Assembly (NCBI RefSeq): GCF_030296915.1
Contig: NZ_AP028031.1
Location: 911,001-975,000 of the forward strand
Length of the DNA stretch: 64,000 bases
DNA from: Anaerostipes hadrus ATCC 29173 = JCM 17467
GTDB taxonomy: Bacteria > Bacillota > Clostridia > Lachnospirales > Lachnospiraceae
Direction of reading: 5' to 3'
Shown: one piece after another, positions 52,695 to 61,166 of the stretch
How the letters are laid out: each line of letters begins with the position of its first letter
How positions within the stretch are numbered: position 1 is the stretch's first letter
Notes under the pieces: generated by a model
Databases searched by the model: none
Seen by the model: the letters and a program-made list of their open reading frames with translations, nothing else
Told to the model about the DNA's origin: nothing
Made by a program: the position numbers and the translations under genes

Positions 52695-53354
52695 ATGGTG
52701 AACATCATGGTCGTAGAAGATGAAAAGCCAATTTCAAATCTGATCGCACTAAGTTTAAAGAAAGCCGGCTATCATAGTGAATGTGCTTATGATGGGTTAG
52801 AAGCAATTGATATGCTGGAAAAGAATTATCCAGATTTGATCTTACTAGATATCATGCTGCCCGGGGCTGATGGGTTTGAAATTTTAGAATACGTAAAACC
52901 ATTAGAGATACCAGTCATTTTCCTGACAGCAAAAGGAGATCTTAATGACAGAGTAAATGGTCTGCGATATGGAGCAGAAGACTATATTGTAAAACCATTT
53001 GAGATTATGGAATTATTGGCAAGGATTGAGGTTGTATTAAGACGATATCACAAATTAGATCGTATCATCAATATATTAGGTTTAGAAATCGACACAGATG
53101 CAATGTGCGTAAAAAAAGAAGGGAAAGAAATTAACTTGACCAAGAAGGAATATGATACATTATTGCTGTTTGCAAGGAATCCAGGAAATGTATTATTCAG
53201 GGAAATAATTTATGAACGTGTTTGGGGTGGAGATTACATTGCGGGAAGCAGGACGGTAGATCTTCATGTGCAGAGAGTTCGAAAGAAAGTTGGCTGGGAA
53301 GATTTTTTGATCACTGTGCCCAAGATGGGATACCGTCTGGAGGTACCAAGATGA
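52695..53354 (+). CDS. OmpR-family response regulator
   Basis: 219 residues. Receiver domain 1-115 with acidic pocket E8/D9, phospho-acceptor D52 (LLDIMLPGADG), Thr in FLTAKG and Lys in DYIVKPFE. C-terminal winged-helix DNA-binding domain about 125-219 (LTKKEYDTLLLFARNPGNVL, RTVDLHVQRVRKKVG). SD AAGGAG. Overlaps the kinase gene by 4 bp (ATGA). The signal and targets are unknown; the direct repeats upstream are a candidate site for autoregulation. Confidence 0.95.
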   Translation: MVNIMVVEDEKPISNLIALSLKKAGYHSECAYDGLEAIDMLEKNYPDLILLDIMLPGADGFEILEYVKPLEIPVIFLTAKGDLNDRVNGLRYGAEDYIVKPFEIMELLARIEVVLRRYHKLDRIINILGLEIDTDAMCVKKEGKEINLTKKEYDTLLLFARNPGNVLFREIIYERVWGGDYIAGSRTVDLHVQRVRKKVGWEDFLITVPKMGYRLEVPR

Positions 53355-54778
53355 AATTTCGTTGGAAATTAATGATCATAACAATGTTGATCGTTTCATT
53401 TTCATTTGGATTTGGAGGAATGTTGCTGATTCAATATTCATATCAAGCATCTATCAAACAAGAAAAAAGAGCAGCAAGGAATTCTTACGAAATGATCTTA
53501 AGAATGTTAAAAGAAATTAATGAGATGGATGATACGTATCAGAATCAAACATTTGCGAGTGTATTGAAACGATTAAACTGGCAGGGCTTGCTAAGAGACA
53601 GCTCAGTTCGATTATTAAAGGAACAACATGGAGAGGTTCAATGGAAGCAGCCACTTTATTACAATCGTAAAAATGATAATTTTAGGAGAAGCAATGGTTT
53701 TTCAACGAAACAGGGAAAAGCGGTAGTATTCCAAAATAAAAATAAAGTATATTATCAGATCACTAGTAAGATTTCTTATGGAAAGGAAACTATGGTTTTT
53801 CAGGGAGCATATGATATTTCAGAAGTATATGCGACAAGGCATCAGCAGTTGGTAAGTTTTCGTAAGATTTTTGTATTAGTAATAGGAATTGAGATTGTAG
53901 TATCCTATTTTCTGGCAATGATCCTTACAAGACCATTACAGAAATTGTCGCAGGTTTCGAAGCAGATTGCAGATGGTGATTATTCTGTCAGGGTTCCAGT
54001 GCATACAGAAGATGAAATTGGAGAACTTTCAGCCAGTTTTAATTATATGACAGAACAATTGATAGAAAAGTTAATGAAATTGGATCAATTGTTAAAAAAC
54101 CAGGAAGAATTTATGGGAAGTTTTGCTCATGAAATGAAGACACCACTTACATCGATCATAGGGTATGCAGATCTGATGCGGATGGAAGCTCTTTCGAAAG
54201 AAGAGCAAAAAGAAGCCTGTGGGTATATTTATTCAGAAGGAAAACGATTACAGAATTTATCATTAAAATTAATGAAACTTCTTGTTTTGAAAAATCAACA
54301 GTTTCAGATGAAAAAACAAGATTTAGAGCCAATGATTCAAGAAGCAGTTACATCCATGCAGTATCGTTTAAAAGAACAAGATATTCTTGTGAATTTAAAT
54401 TTAAAAAAAGCAATTTGTAAGATAGAGCCGGATTTATTGAAATCATTAATATTAAATTTGATCGATAATGCATTAAAATCAATGAATTCGGGTGGAATAT
54501 TAACGGTTGAGGATCGAGCAACACAAGAAGGAGCCAAGATTTATATTTCGGATACTGGATGCGGAATGCCAAAGGATGAGATAAGTAAGATCACGGAAGC
54601 GTTTTACCGGATAGATAAGTCAAGGTCAAGAAAACAAGGTGGAGTAGGTTTAGGGCTTGCTATATGTAAAGAAATCGTGAGGATCCATCAAGGAGAGATG
54701 CGATTTATCAGTCAGCAAGGGAAAGGAACAACTGTGATCATAACAATTGGAGGAGGAGCTTATGAAAAAACAAATTAG
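53351..54778 (+). CDS. Membrane sensor histidine kinase
   Basis: 475 residues. Two membrane segments (about 7-29 and 173-193) enclose a ~140-residue extracellular sensor. HAMP domain (about 193-245), HisKA with phospho-His H260 (GSFAHEMKTPLTS), and HATPase with N box NLIDNALKS, G1 DTGCGMP and G2 GVGLGLAI. The frame is open from 53222, inside the regulator gene, but SD GGAGG (about 53338) fits the ATG at 53351. It overlaps the next gene by 17 bp, so all three genes are coupled. Confidence 0.95.
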   Translation: MKFRWKLMIITMLIVSFSFGFGGMLLIQYSYQASIKQEKRAARNSYEMILRMLKEINEMDDTYQNQTFASVLKRLNWQGLLRDSSVRLLKEQHGEVQWKQPLYYNRKNDNFRRSNGFSTKQGKAVVFQNKNKVYYQITSKISYGKETMVFQGAYDISEVYATRHQQLVSFRKIFVLVIGIEIVVSYFLAMILTRPLQKLSQVSKQIADGDYSVRVPVHTEDEIGELSASFNYMTEQLIEKLMKLDQLLKNQEEFMGSFAHEMKTPLTSIIGYADLMRMEALSKEEQKEACGYIYSEGKRLQNLSLKLMKLLVLKNQQFQMKKQDLEPMIQEAVTSMQYRLKEQDILVNLNLKKAICKIEPDLLKSLILNLIDNALKSMNSGGILTVEDRATQEGAKIYISDTGCGMPKDEISKITEAFYRIDKSRSRKQGGVGLGLAICKEIVRIHQGEMRFISQQGKGTTVIITIGGGAYEKTN

Positions 54779-55583
54779 GAATGCTCTTCTTGTTGTGGCG
54801 GCTTTATTACTTGTGGTCTTGTTTTACTTTTTACCAAATATTCAGGCAGCTCTGGTGGACAAAAAAACGTTTGGGCAGAGTGAGGATCTATCCTTAAATC
54901 CAGTAGAGATTTCGGTAGAGGCTACTCAGACAACTCTGGAAAAATTAAAGATCATCAATAATCATATTTTGAGTGTTGCAGTAAGACCTTCATCAAGAAC
55001 TGTGGATGGAAGAGATGTAGAAAAAACTGCAAAAAAACAGACGAATCTATTATTAAAAAAAATGAAAATTGCTTATCGGGTAGATGAAGACTGGAAGATT
55101 ACATATAAAAAATTATACACTTATATCAAGAAAAAGGATGATATGATCGATGAAGGTTCCGTATCTAATATTTCAAATGTCAAAAATCTTCTGGTATGGT
55201 ATATTACATTATCACCAGAATCGTCGGAGGATGAAATAGTGAATCTTATTATGGATGCGTATACGGATCAGATTTTAGCGATTGATGTGTACTCTTATGA
55301 TTACACAAAAGATTGGAAAGATATCGCAGATCATTTGGAAGATATTCCGGCTGGATTTTTGTCTTATCTGAATCTGAAACAGTCAGAGTATAATTTGAAG
55401 AAGCGTTTGATGGGCAATGTCAATGTAACAGAACAATACCAAAAAGCAAAGTCAGCAAAGGGATCTTATTCTCAGATTTCGGGCAGAATAGGTATTTATG
55501 CGATACAAAATAAAAAACAGACATACATTCCAATCGAATGGAGTGGTTATGGATTTATGATTAACAATGTATACAACAACTGA
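54762..55583 (+). CDS. Membrane-anchored protein co-encoded with the two-component system
   Basis: 273 residues. An N-terminal hydrophobic segment (about 7-27) looks like an uncleaved anchor or signal peptide, and the rest is an extracytoplasmic alpha/beta domain with no motif I know. It starts 17 bp inside the kinase gene with a strong SD (GGAGGAGG), so it is made in step with the kinase. By position it may sense with, or restrain, the kinase, as the YycH/YycI proteins do for WalK; that is analogy only, with no sequence likeness seen. Confidence 0.75.
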   Translation: MKKQIRNALLVVAALLLVVLFYFLPNIQAALVDKKTFGQSEDLSLNPVEISVEATQTTLEKLKIINNHILSVAVRPSSRTVDGRDVEKTAKKQTNLLLKKMKIAYRVDEDWKITYKKLYTYIKKKDDMIDEGSVSNISNVKNLLVWYITLSPESSEDEIVNLIMDAYTDQILAIDVYSYDYTKDWKDIADHLEDIPAGFLSYLNLKQSEYNLKKRLMGNVNVTEQYQKAKSAKGSYSQISGRIGIYAIQNKKQTYIPIEWSGYGFMINNVYNN

Positions 55584-55603
55584 TGCAAAATAAAGATTTG
55601 CTC

Positions 55604-55632
55604 TTGTATTTTGAAAGCTTTCTCTCTATAAT
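55604..55632 (+). promoter_or_regulatory. Promoter of the rhodanese-TtcA-like gene
   Basis: TTGTAT (55604-55609), 17 bp, TATAAT (55627-55632). It lies inside the longest open frame of the next gene, which supports the later start at 55685. Confidence 0.65.
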
Positions 55633-55684
55633 AAATAAACGGAACCCTACAAATATAGTAGGATACGAAAGAAAGGTTGAAAGC

Positions 55685-56899
55685 ATGAGCAATATTAATA
55701 TTTCATATAAAGAATTAAAACAGTTAGAAAAAGGGAGTTATCAGCTTCTTGATATGAGAGATGAATCAAACACATCTTATGGAATGATCCCTGGAGCTGT
55801 TGTGGCAGCAGGTGAAGATGAGCTTGGAACACAGGCAAAGGAATATATTGATCAGGGTAAGAAAGTTATTTTATATTGTACCAAGGGAATTTTCAGCAAG
55901 GAGGCAGCAGAAAAATTAGCGGAAGAAGGAATCAATGTCCTTAGTTTGGAAGGCGGATACACAGGATGGTTGTTATCCTTGATGAAAGAAGAACAGGAAA
56001 ACGATCAGAAAACAGAACAAAATAACAAAGAAGCCGAAGGAAAAGGCAAGAAAAAAGAACTGACAAGAACACAGGAGATTGAAAAGAGCATCCGTAAGAA
56101 GTTTCACAAACAGATATTCTCCAAGTTTGTAAAAGCAATCAAGACATATGATCTAGTGCAGGAGAATGATAAGATCGCCATCTGTATCTCTGGGGGAAAA
56201 GATTCCATGTTGATGGCGAAATTATTTCAGGAATTAAAACGCCATAACAAATTCCATTTTGATCTTGTATTTTTAGTCATGGATCCAGGATATAATGAAA
56301 TGAATCGACAAATCATAGAGAATAATGCCAAATTATTAGATATTCCGATCACAGTCTTTGAATCTGATATTTTCGATGCTGTTTATGAGATTGAGAAATC
56401 GCCATGTTATCTGTGTGCAAGAATGCGTCGTGGATATTTATACAGCAAGGCTAAAGAGCTTGGATGCAATAAGATTGCGTTGGGACATCACTATGATGAT
56501 GTCATTGAGACGATCCTTATGGGAATGCTTTATGGAGCACAGGTACAGACGATGATGCCAAAACTTCACAGTACAAACTTTGAAGGAATGGAACTGATCC
56601 GTCCGATGTATCTGATCCGAGAGGATGATATAAAGCATTGGAGAGATTACAATGGATTACATTTTATCCAGTGTGCATGTAAGTTTACAGATACTTGTAC
56701 AACATGTAATCCAGACGGTGTTACGAAATCCAAGAGAATGGAGACAAAACAGTTGATCGCGAAGATGAAAGAGATCAATCCGTATGTAGAGTCCAATATT
56801 TTCAAGAGTGTAGAAAATGTCAATTTAAAGACGATCATTGCATATAAGAAAGATGGAGTAAAACATTCGTTCTTAGATACTTACGATCAGGAAAATTAA
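55685..56899 (+). CDS. Rhodanese-TtcA-like fusion (tRNA thiolation-type ATPase)
   Basis: 404 residues. Residues 1-100 form a rhodanese domain with a candidate persulfide Cys, C65 (LYCTKGIFS). A Glu/Lys linker (101-135) leads to a PP-loop ATPase domain with SGGKDSM (169-175), CYLCARMRRG (CxxC), GHHYDDVIETILM, and a Cys-rich tail CACKFTDTCTTC. The pattern matches the TtcA family (2-thiocytidine at tRNA position 32), usually an Fe-S enzyme fed with sulfur by a separate protein. Here the sulfur donor may be built in. The ATG at 55685 (AAAGG upstream) follows the promoter; the frame is open from 55583. Confidence 0.88.
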   Translation: MSNINISYKELKQLEKGSYQLLDMRDESNTSYGMIPGAVVAAGEDELGTQAKEYIDQGKKVILYCTKGIFSKEAAEKLAEEGINVLSLEGGYTGWLLSLMKEEQENDQKTEQNNKEAEGKGKKKELTRTQEIEKSIRKKFHKQIFSKFVKAIKTYDLVQENDKIAICISGGKDSMLMAKLFQELKRHNKFHFDLVFLVMDPGYNEMNRQIIENNAKLLDIPITVFESDIFDAVYEIEKSPCYLCARMRRGYLYSKAKELGCNKIALGHHYDDVIETILMGMLYGAQVQTMMPKLHSTNFEGMELIRPMYLIREDDIKHWRDYNGLHFIQCACKFTDTCTTCNPDGVTKSKRMETKQLIAKMKEINPYVESNIFKSVENVNLKTIIAYKKDGVKHSFLDTYDQEN

Positions 56900-56907
56900 A
56901 TAAGAAT

Positions 56908-56945
56908 AAAAACACAGAGATTGGTGATAAAATCTCTGTGTTTTT
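56908..56945. terminator. Bidirectional intrinsic terminator
   Basis: AAAAACACAGAGATT (56908-56922) and AATCTCTGTGTTTTT (56931-56945) form a perfect 15-bp stem. It lies between convergent genes and works in both directions. Confidence 0.9.
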
Positions 56946-56961
56946 GTTTAGAACTATGAAA

Positions 56962-58590
56962 TTATTCGTCGTCTTCTTCAATCTCAACAATCTGACGTTT
57001 TCTGGCAGCTTCGTCATTTTCCAGATATTCGTCGTAAGTACATTCTTTGTCAATCAGACCATTCGGAGTGATTTCCATGATACGATTAGCTGTTGTCTGT
57101 ACAAACTGATGATCCTGAGAAGTAAACAATAATGCACCAGTGAAATCTTTTAATGCTTCATTTAAAGCAGTGATAGATTCCATATCTAAGTGGTTGGTAG
57201 GCTCATCAAGAAGTAAGATGTTGGCTCCGCTGATCATTAATTTAGATAGCATACAACGAACTTTCTCTCCTCCAGATAAAATACCAACTTTCTTTAATGC
57301 ATCTTCTCCAGAGAATAACATACGTCCAAGGAATCCACGGACAAATGTTGCATCTTTATCTTCAGAATACTGAGTCAGCCATTCAACGATCGTTTCATCC
57401 TGACTGAAATCTTTTGTATTATCTTTTGGGAAATAAGACTGCGTTGTAGTCACTCCCCATTTGTAAGAACCAGAATCAGGTTCCATTTCTCCGGATAAGA
57501 TCTTAAATAATGTTGTAGCAGCCAATGTATTAGGACCTACGAAAGCAATCTTATCCGTTGGTTTCATTAAGAAAGAAATATTATCTAAGACTTTTACGCC
57601 ATCGATCGTCTTTGTAAGATTTTCAACAACTAAAGCATCATTTCCGATTTCGCGGTTTGGCTTGAAGTTGATATATGGGTATTTACGGCTGGATGGTTTT
57701 AACTCATCTAGCTGGATCTTATCTAAAGCTTTCTTTCTTGAAGTAGCCTGTTTGGATTTGGAAGCATTGGCACTGAATCTTGCGATAAAGTCCTGTAATT
57801 CCTTCATCTTTTCTTCTTTTTTCTTGTTGGCTTCCTTCATCTGTTTTGTAAGAAGCTGGCTGGATTCATACCAGAAATCATAGTTTCCAGAGAATAACTG
57901 AATTTTCGCATAATCGATATCTGCGATATGAGTACATACCTTATTTAAGAAATAACGGTCATGGGATACAACGATGACCGTGTTGTCAAAGTTGATCAGG
58001 AATTCTTCTAACCAGTAAATAGCGTCTAAGTCTAAGTGGTTGGTAGGCTCGTCAAGCAGCAGGATATCTGGATTTCCGAATAAAGCCTGTGCAAGTAAGA
58101 CTTTGACTTTCTGAGAACCGTTTAAGTCAGCCATCTTTGTATAATGGATATCGCTAGGAATTCCAAGACCATTTAATAAGGTAGCAGCATCAGATTCTGC
58201 TTCCCATCCATTCATATCAGCAAATTCGCCTTCTAATTCACTAGCACGGATGCCGTCTTCGTCTGTGAAGTCTTCCTTCGCATATAAAGCTTCTTTTTCT
58301 TTCATGATCTCGTATAATCTTTGGTTACCCATCATAACCGTATCAAGGACGATATGATCATCATACTGGTAGTGATCCTGTTTCAAAACAGAAAGACGCT
58401 GTCCAGAAGTAATGGATACATCTCCTTTTGAAGGTTCGATCTCTCCGGAAAGAATTTTTAAGAAAGTGGATTTACCTGCTCCATTGGCACCGATCAGTCC
58501 ATAGCAGTTACCTTCTGTGAATTTAATATTTACATCTTCGAATAAAGCACGTTTTCCTAAACGTAAAGTTACATTATTTGCCTGAATCAT
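56962..58590 (-). CDS. ABC-F family ATP-binding protein
   Basis: 542 residues, two ABC ATPase domains and no membrane segment. Walker A of the first is GANGAGKST (about 33-41), with signature NGSQKVKVLLAQAL and Walker B LLLDEPTNHLDLDAIYWLE. The second has Walker A-like GPNTLAATTLFK, signature SGGEKVRCMLSKL and LLLDEPTNHLDMES. A charged linker (about 240-300) separates them. The second Walker A (GPNTLAATT) departs from the GxxxxGK[ST] consensus, with no Lys. ABC-F proteins act at the ribosome in translation or antibiotic resistance; this resembles the YbiT/Uup-type housekeeping group. The acidic tail is EEDDE. Confidence 0.92.
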   Translation of the reverse strand: MIQANNVTLRLGKRALFEDVNIKFTEGNCYGLIGANGAGKSTFLKILSGEIEPSKGDVSITSGQRLSVLKQDHYQYDDHIVLDTVMMGNQRLYEIMKEKEALYAKEDFTDEDGIRASELEGEFADMNGWEAESDAATLLNGLGIPSDIHYTKMADLNGSQKVKVLLAQALFGNPDILLLDEPTNHLDLDAIYWLEEFLINFDNTVIVVSHDRYFLNKVCTHIADIDYAKIQLFSGNYDFWYESSQLLTKQMKEANKKKEEKMKELQDFIARFSANASKSKQATSRKKALDKIQLDELKPSSRKYPYINFKPNREIGNDALVVENLTKTIDGVKVLDNISFLMKPTDKIAFVGPNTLAATTLFKILSGEMEPDSGSYKWGVTTTQSYFPKDNTKDFSQDETIVEWLTQYSEDKDATFVRGFLGRMLFSGEDALKKVGILSGGEKVRCMLSKLMISGANILLLDEPTNHLDMESITALNEALKDFTGALLFTSQDHQFVQTTANRIMEITPNGLIDKECTYDEYLENDEAARKRQIVEIEEDDE

Positions 58591-58635
58591 TGTATAACCT
58601 TTCTTTTTGATTTATAATAATAGAATGCTCTTTTC

Positions 58636-58663
58636 ATTTTACAGAAAAGCCAGAGTTTTTCAA
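58636..58663 (-). promoter_or_regulatory. Promoter of the ABC-F gene
   Basis: On the minus strand TTGAAA (58658-58663), 16 bp, TAAAAT (58636-58641). Confidence 0.6.
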
Positions 58664-58693
58664 GTAAAATTTGCATTGTGCAAGTAAAAATAC

Positions 58694-58722
58694 TTGACAA
58701 AGGCAGTGAAATTCGCTAAACT
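58694..58722 (+). promoter_or_regulatory. Promoter of the ylxM-ffh operon
   Basis: TTGACA (58694-58699), 17 bp, TAAACT (58717-58722), divergent from the ABC-F promoter within the 170-bp gap. Confidence 0.7.
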
Positions 58723-58761
58723 AACATCTGGTAAAGGAAAATTGCTTTACAGGAGTATCAG

Positions 58762-59115
58762 ATGGAACGAATCGTAGAACAGAATTTATTATATGATTTT
58801 TACGGCGAATTGCTGACAGCACATCAGAAGGAGATATATGGTGAACATATTTTGAATGATATGACAGCCACAGAGATTGCAGCTGAGTTTGGAATTACCA
58901 GACAGGCGGTGCATGATATGATCCGAAGATGTGATAAGATCTTGGCAGATTATGAAGCAAGACTTCATCTGGTAGCGAAGTTTTTGACGGCCAAGGAGAA
59001 GATCAAAGAGATCCATACCTTATCCAGAAGGCTTCTTAAAGAAGATAAAGAGCAGATGGAAGAAGATATCAGACAAATAGAATCTGTATGTAATCAGGTT
59101 TTAGAAGATTTATAA
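58762..59115 (+). CDS. ylxM: YlxM/p13-type helix-turn-helix protein
   Basis: 117 residues. Sigma-70 region-4-like HTH in LLTAHQKEIYGEHILNDMTA and TEIAAEFGITRQAVHDMIRR, followed by a long charged helix. YlxM proteins are encoded directly before ffh in Firmicutes and are linked to the signal recognition particle. The SD (CAGGAG) is close to the ATG. 18 bp separate it from ffh. Confidence 0.92.
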   Translation: MERIVEQNLLYDFYGELLTAHQKEIYGEHILNDMTATEIAAEFGITRQAVHDMIRRCDKILADYEARLHLVAKFLTAKEKIKEIHTLSRRLLKEDKEQMEEDIRQIESVCNQVLEDL

Positions 59116-59133
59116 CTTAGATGAGGTGAATCA

Positions 59134-60474
59134 ATGGCATTTGAAAGTTTATCCGAGAAACTTCAGGGTGTATTTAAGAACTTAAGAAGTAAGGGCCGTT
59201 TAACAGAAGATGATGTAAAAGCGGCAATGAGAGAAGTTAAAAGAGCTTTACTTGAAGCTGATGTTAACTTCAAAGTTGTAAAGACATTTATCAAATCTGT
59301 ACAGGAAAGAGCTGTAGGACAAGATGTTCTGAATGGTTTGAATCCGGGACAGATGGTGATCAAGATCGTAAAAGAAGAGATGGAAGCATTAATGGGATCA
59401 ACGATGACAGAGATTCAGCTTCGTCCAGGTAATGAAATTACGATTATTTTGATGGCAGGTCTTCAAGGTGCTGGTAAGACAACAACATGTGCAAAACTTG
59501 CCGGACAGTATAAGAAGAAAGGAAAACGACCATTATTGGTAGCCTGTGATGTATATCGCCCAGCGGCGATCAAACAGCTTCAGGTCAATGGAGAGAAGGT
59601 CGGAGTACCAGTATTTACAATGGGAGATAAGCAGAATCCAGTGGATATTGCAAAGGCTTCCGTAGAACACGCACAGAAGAATGGAAACAATATCGTGATC
59701 CTAGATACAGCAGGACGTCTTCATATTGATGAGAATATGATGACAGAGCTGGTTGAGATCAAAGAGAATGTGGATGTATTCCAGAGTATTCTCGTCGTTG
59801 ATGCCATGACAGGACAGGATGCTGTCAATGTGGCAAAAGAATTTAATGAGAAAGTCGGCGTCGATGGAATTATCATCACGAAGATGGATGGTGACACCCG
59901 AGGTGGTGCAGCACTTTCTATTCGTTCTGTAACAGGAAAGCCGATTTTATATGTAGGTATGGGAGAAAAACTGGAAGATCTTCAGCAGTTCTATCCAGAC
60001 CGAATGACAAGCCGAATCCTTGGTATGGGAGATGTATTGTCACTGATCGAGAAAGCAGAGCAGACGATCAATGAGGAAGACGCACTTCGTATGACTGAGA
60101 AGATGAAGAAGGCTGAGTTTGATTTTAACGATTTTCTTGATCAGATGGATCAGATGAAGAAGATGGGTGGATTATCCAATCTGTTATCTATGATCCCTGG
60201 TGTCGGAAACAAGATGCAGGGACTTGATATTGATGATGGTATGATGGATAAGACAGCGGCGATCATTTATTCCATGACTAAAGAAGAACGTGCTAATCCT
60301 AAGATCATCAATGCTTCAAGAAAGAGAAGAATCGCAGCAGGAGCAGGAGTTCCAATCGCGGAAGTTAACCGCTTATGCAAACAGGTTCAGAATCAGAAAC
60401 AGATGATGAAGCAGATGTCAGGTATGTTTGGTGGCAAAGGTGGTAAAAGAGGTGGATTTAAATTACCTTTTTAG
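59134..60474 (+). CDS. ffh: Signal recognition particle protein Ffh
   Basis: 446 residues. N domain (1-90); G domain with P-loop GLQGAGKTTT, VACDVYRPAAIKQLQ, DTAGR and TKMDGDTRGGAALS; then the Met-rich M domain (about 300-446) ending in KQMMKQMSGMFGGKGGKRGG. Binds signal peptides and SRP RNA and docks on FtsY. SD GAGGTGA. The SRP RNA gene is not in the window. Confidence 0.98.
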   Translation: MAFESLSEKLQGVFKNLRSKGRLTEDDVKAAMREVKRALLEADVNFKVVKTFIKSVQERAVGQDVLNGLNPGQMVIKIVKEEMEALMGSTMTEIQLRPGNEITIILMAGLQGAGKTTTCAKLAGQYKKKGKRPLLVACDVYRPAAIKQLQVNGEKVGVPVFTMGDKQNPVDIAKASVEHAQKNGNNIVILDTAGRLHIDENMMTELVEIKENVDVFQSILVVDAMTGQDAVNVAKEFNEKVGVDGIIITKMDGDTRGGAALSIRSVTGKPILYVGMGEKLEDLQQFYPDRMTSRILGMGDVLSLIEKAEQTINEEDALRMTEKMKKAEFDFNDFLDQMDQMKKMGGLSNLLSMIPGVGNKMQGLDIDDGMMDKTAAIIYSMTKEERANPKIINASRKRRIAAGAGVPIAEVNRLCKQVQNQKQMMKQMSGMFGGKGGKRGGFKLPF

Positions 60475-60540
60475 GCCTTAGTTATAGAAAATAATAATTA
60501 ATTTAAATTACAAAGAAAGATTTTTGGAGGTAAAAACAAA

Positions 60541-60786
60541 ATGGCAGTAAAAATGAGATTAAAAAGAATGGGACAGAAGAAAGCACCTTTTTATAGAGTA
60601 GTAGTAGCAGATGCTAGATCCCCTAGAGATGGTAGATTTATTGAAGAAATCGGAACATATGATCCAAATCAGGATCCTAGCGTGATCAAATTTGACGAAG
60701 AAGCTGCTAAGAAATGGTTAGCAACAGGTGCTCAGCCTACAGATACAGTAGCTAAATTATTAAAAGCTGCAGGAATCGAAAAATAG
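60541..60786 (+). CDS. rpsP: 30S ribosomal protein S16
   Basis: 81 residues, full length, starting [20 protein letters not shown] and containing [20 protein letters not shown], the S16 signature. SD GGAGGT. Follows ffh after 66 bp and precedes khpA. Confidence 0.98.
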   Translation: MAVKMRLKRMGQKKAPFYRVVVADARSPRDGRFIEEIGTYDPNQDPSVIKFDEEAAKKWLATGAQPTDTVAKLLKAAGIEK

Positions 60787-60811
60787 TCAGATTTAAGACA
60801 GGAGGCAGTGC

Positions 60812-61039
60812 ATGAAACATTTATTAGAAGTGATTGCAAAAGCCCTCGTTGATCAGCCAGATAAAGTGACAGTTACAGAGAAAGAAACTGCCGATGCAGT
60901 CGTATTAGAACTTCATGTTGCCGAAGGTGATATGGGGAAAGTAATTGGAAAACAGGGAAGGATTGCAAAGGCGATCAGAACTGTTGTCAAGGCTTCGGTT
61001 GACAAAGGTGACAAGAAGATTGTCGTTGATATTCAATAG
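60812..61039 (+). CDS. khpA: KH-domain RNA-binding protein KhpA
   Basis: 75 residues, a single KH domain with its GxxG loop in GDMGKVIGKQGRIAKAIRTVV. Forms a complex with KhpB in other Firmicutes and affects cell division and RNA metabolism. SD AGGAGG. In many relatives rimM, trmD and rplS follow; here a terminator comes directly after it. Confidence 0.95.
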   Translation: MKHLLEVIAKALVDQPDKVTVTEKETADAVVLELHVAEGDMGKVIGKQGRIAKAIRTVVKASVDKGDKKIVVDIQ

Positions 61040-61045
61040 AAGATT

Positions 61046-61096
61046 AAAAGCTCACAGGAAAGTGTACAGAAGATGTATAAAACTGTGGGCTTTTTG
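61046..61096 (+). terminator. Intrinsic terminator after khpA
   Basis: AAAAGCTCACAG (61046-61057) pairs with CTGTGGGCTTTT (61083-61094), one G-U pair, with a ~25-nt loop and a T tail. Confidence 0.8.
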
Positions 61097-61124
61097 TTAT
61101 GTATAAATTCGAGAAAGTAAGAAA

Positions 61125-61152
61125 GCCCTTGAAACCATTTCATTTCAAGGGC
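61125..61152 (-). terminator. Terminator of the minus-strand unknown gene
   Basis: GCCCTTGAAA (61125-61134) and TTTCAAGGGC (61143-61152) form a perfect 10-bp stem with an 8-nt loop. It lies 15 bp past the stop of the minus-strand gene and is followed on that strand by TTTC. Confidence 0.75.
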
Positions 61153-61166
61153 AATTTTTATAAATA

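Noticed and set aside
53222..53350. Upstream extension of the histidine kinase frame
   Set aside because: It overlaps the response regulator's DNA-binding domain out of frame and lacks a membrane or sensor feature; the ATG at 53351 has a strong SD.
55583..55684. Upstream start for the rhodanese-TtcA-like protein
   Set aside because: The interval contains a good promoter (55604-55632), so translation from 55583 would precede the transcript start.
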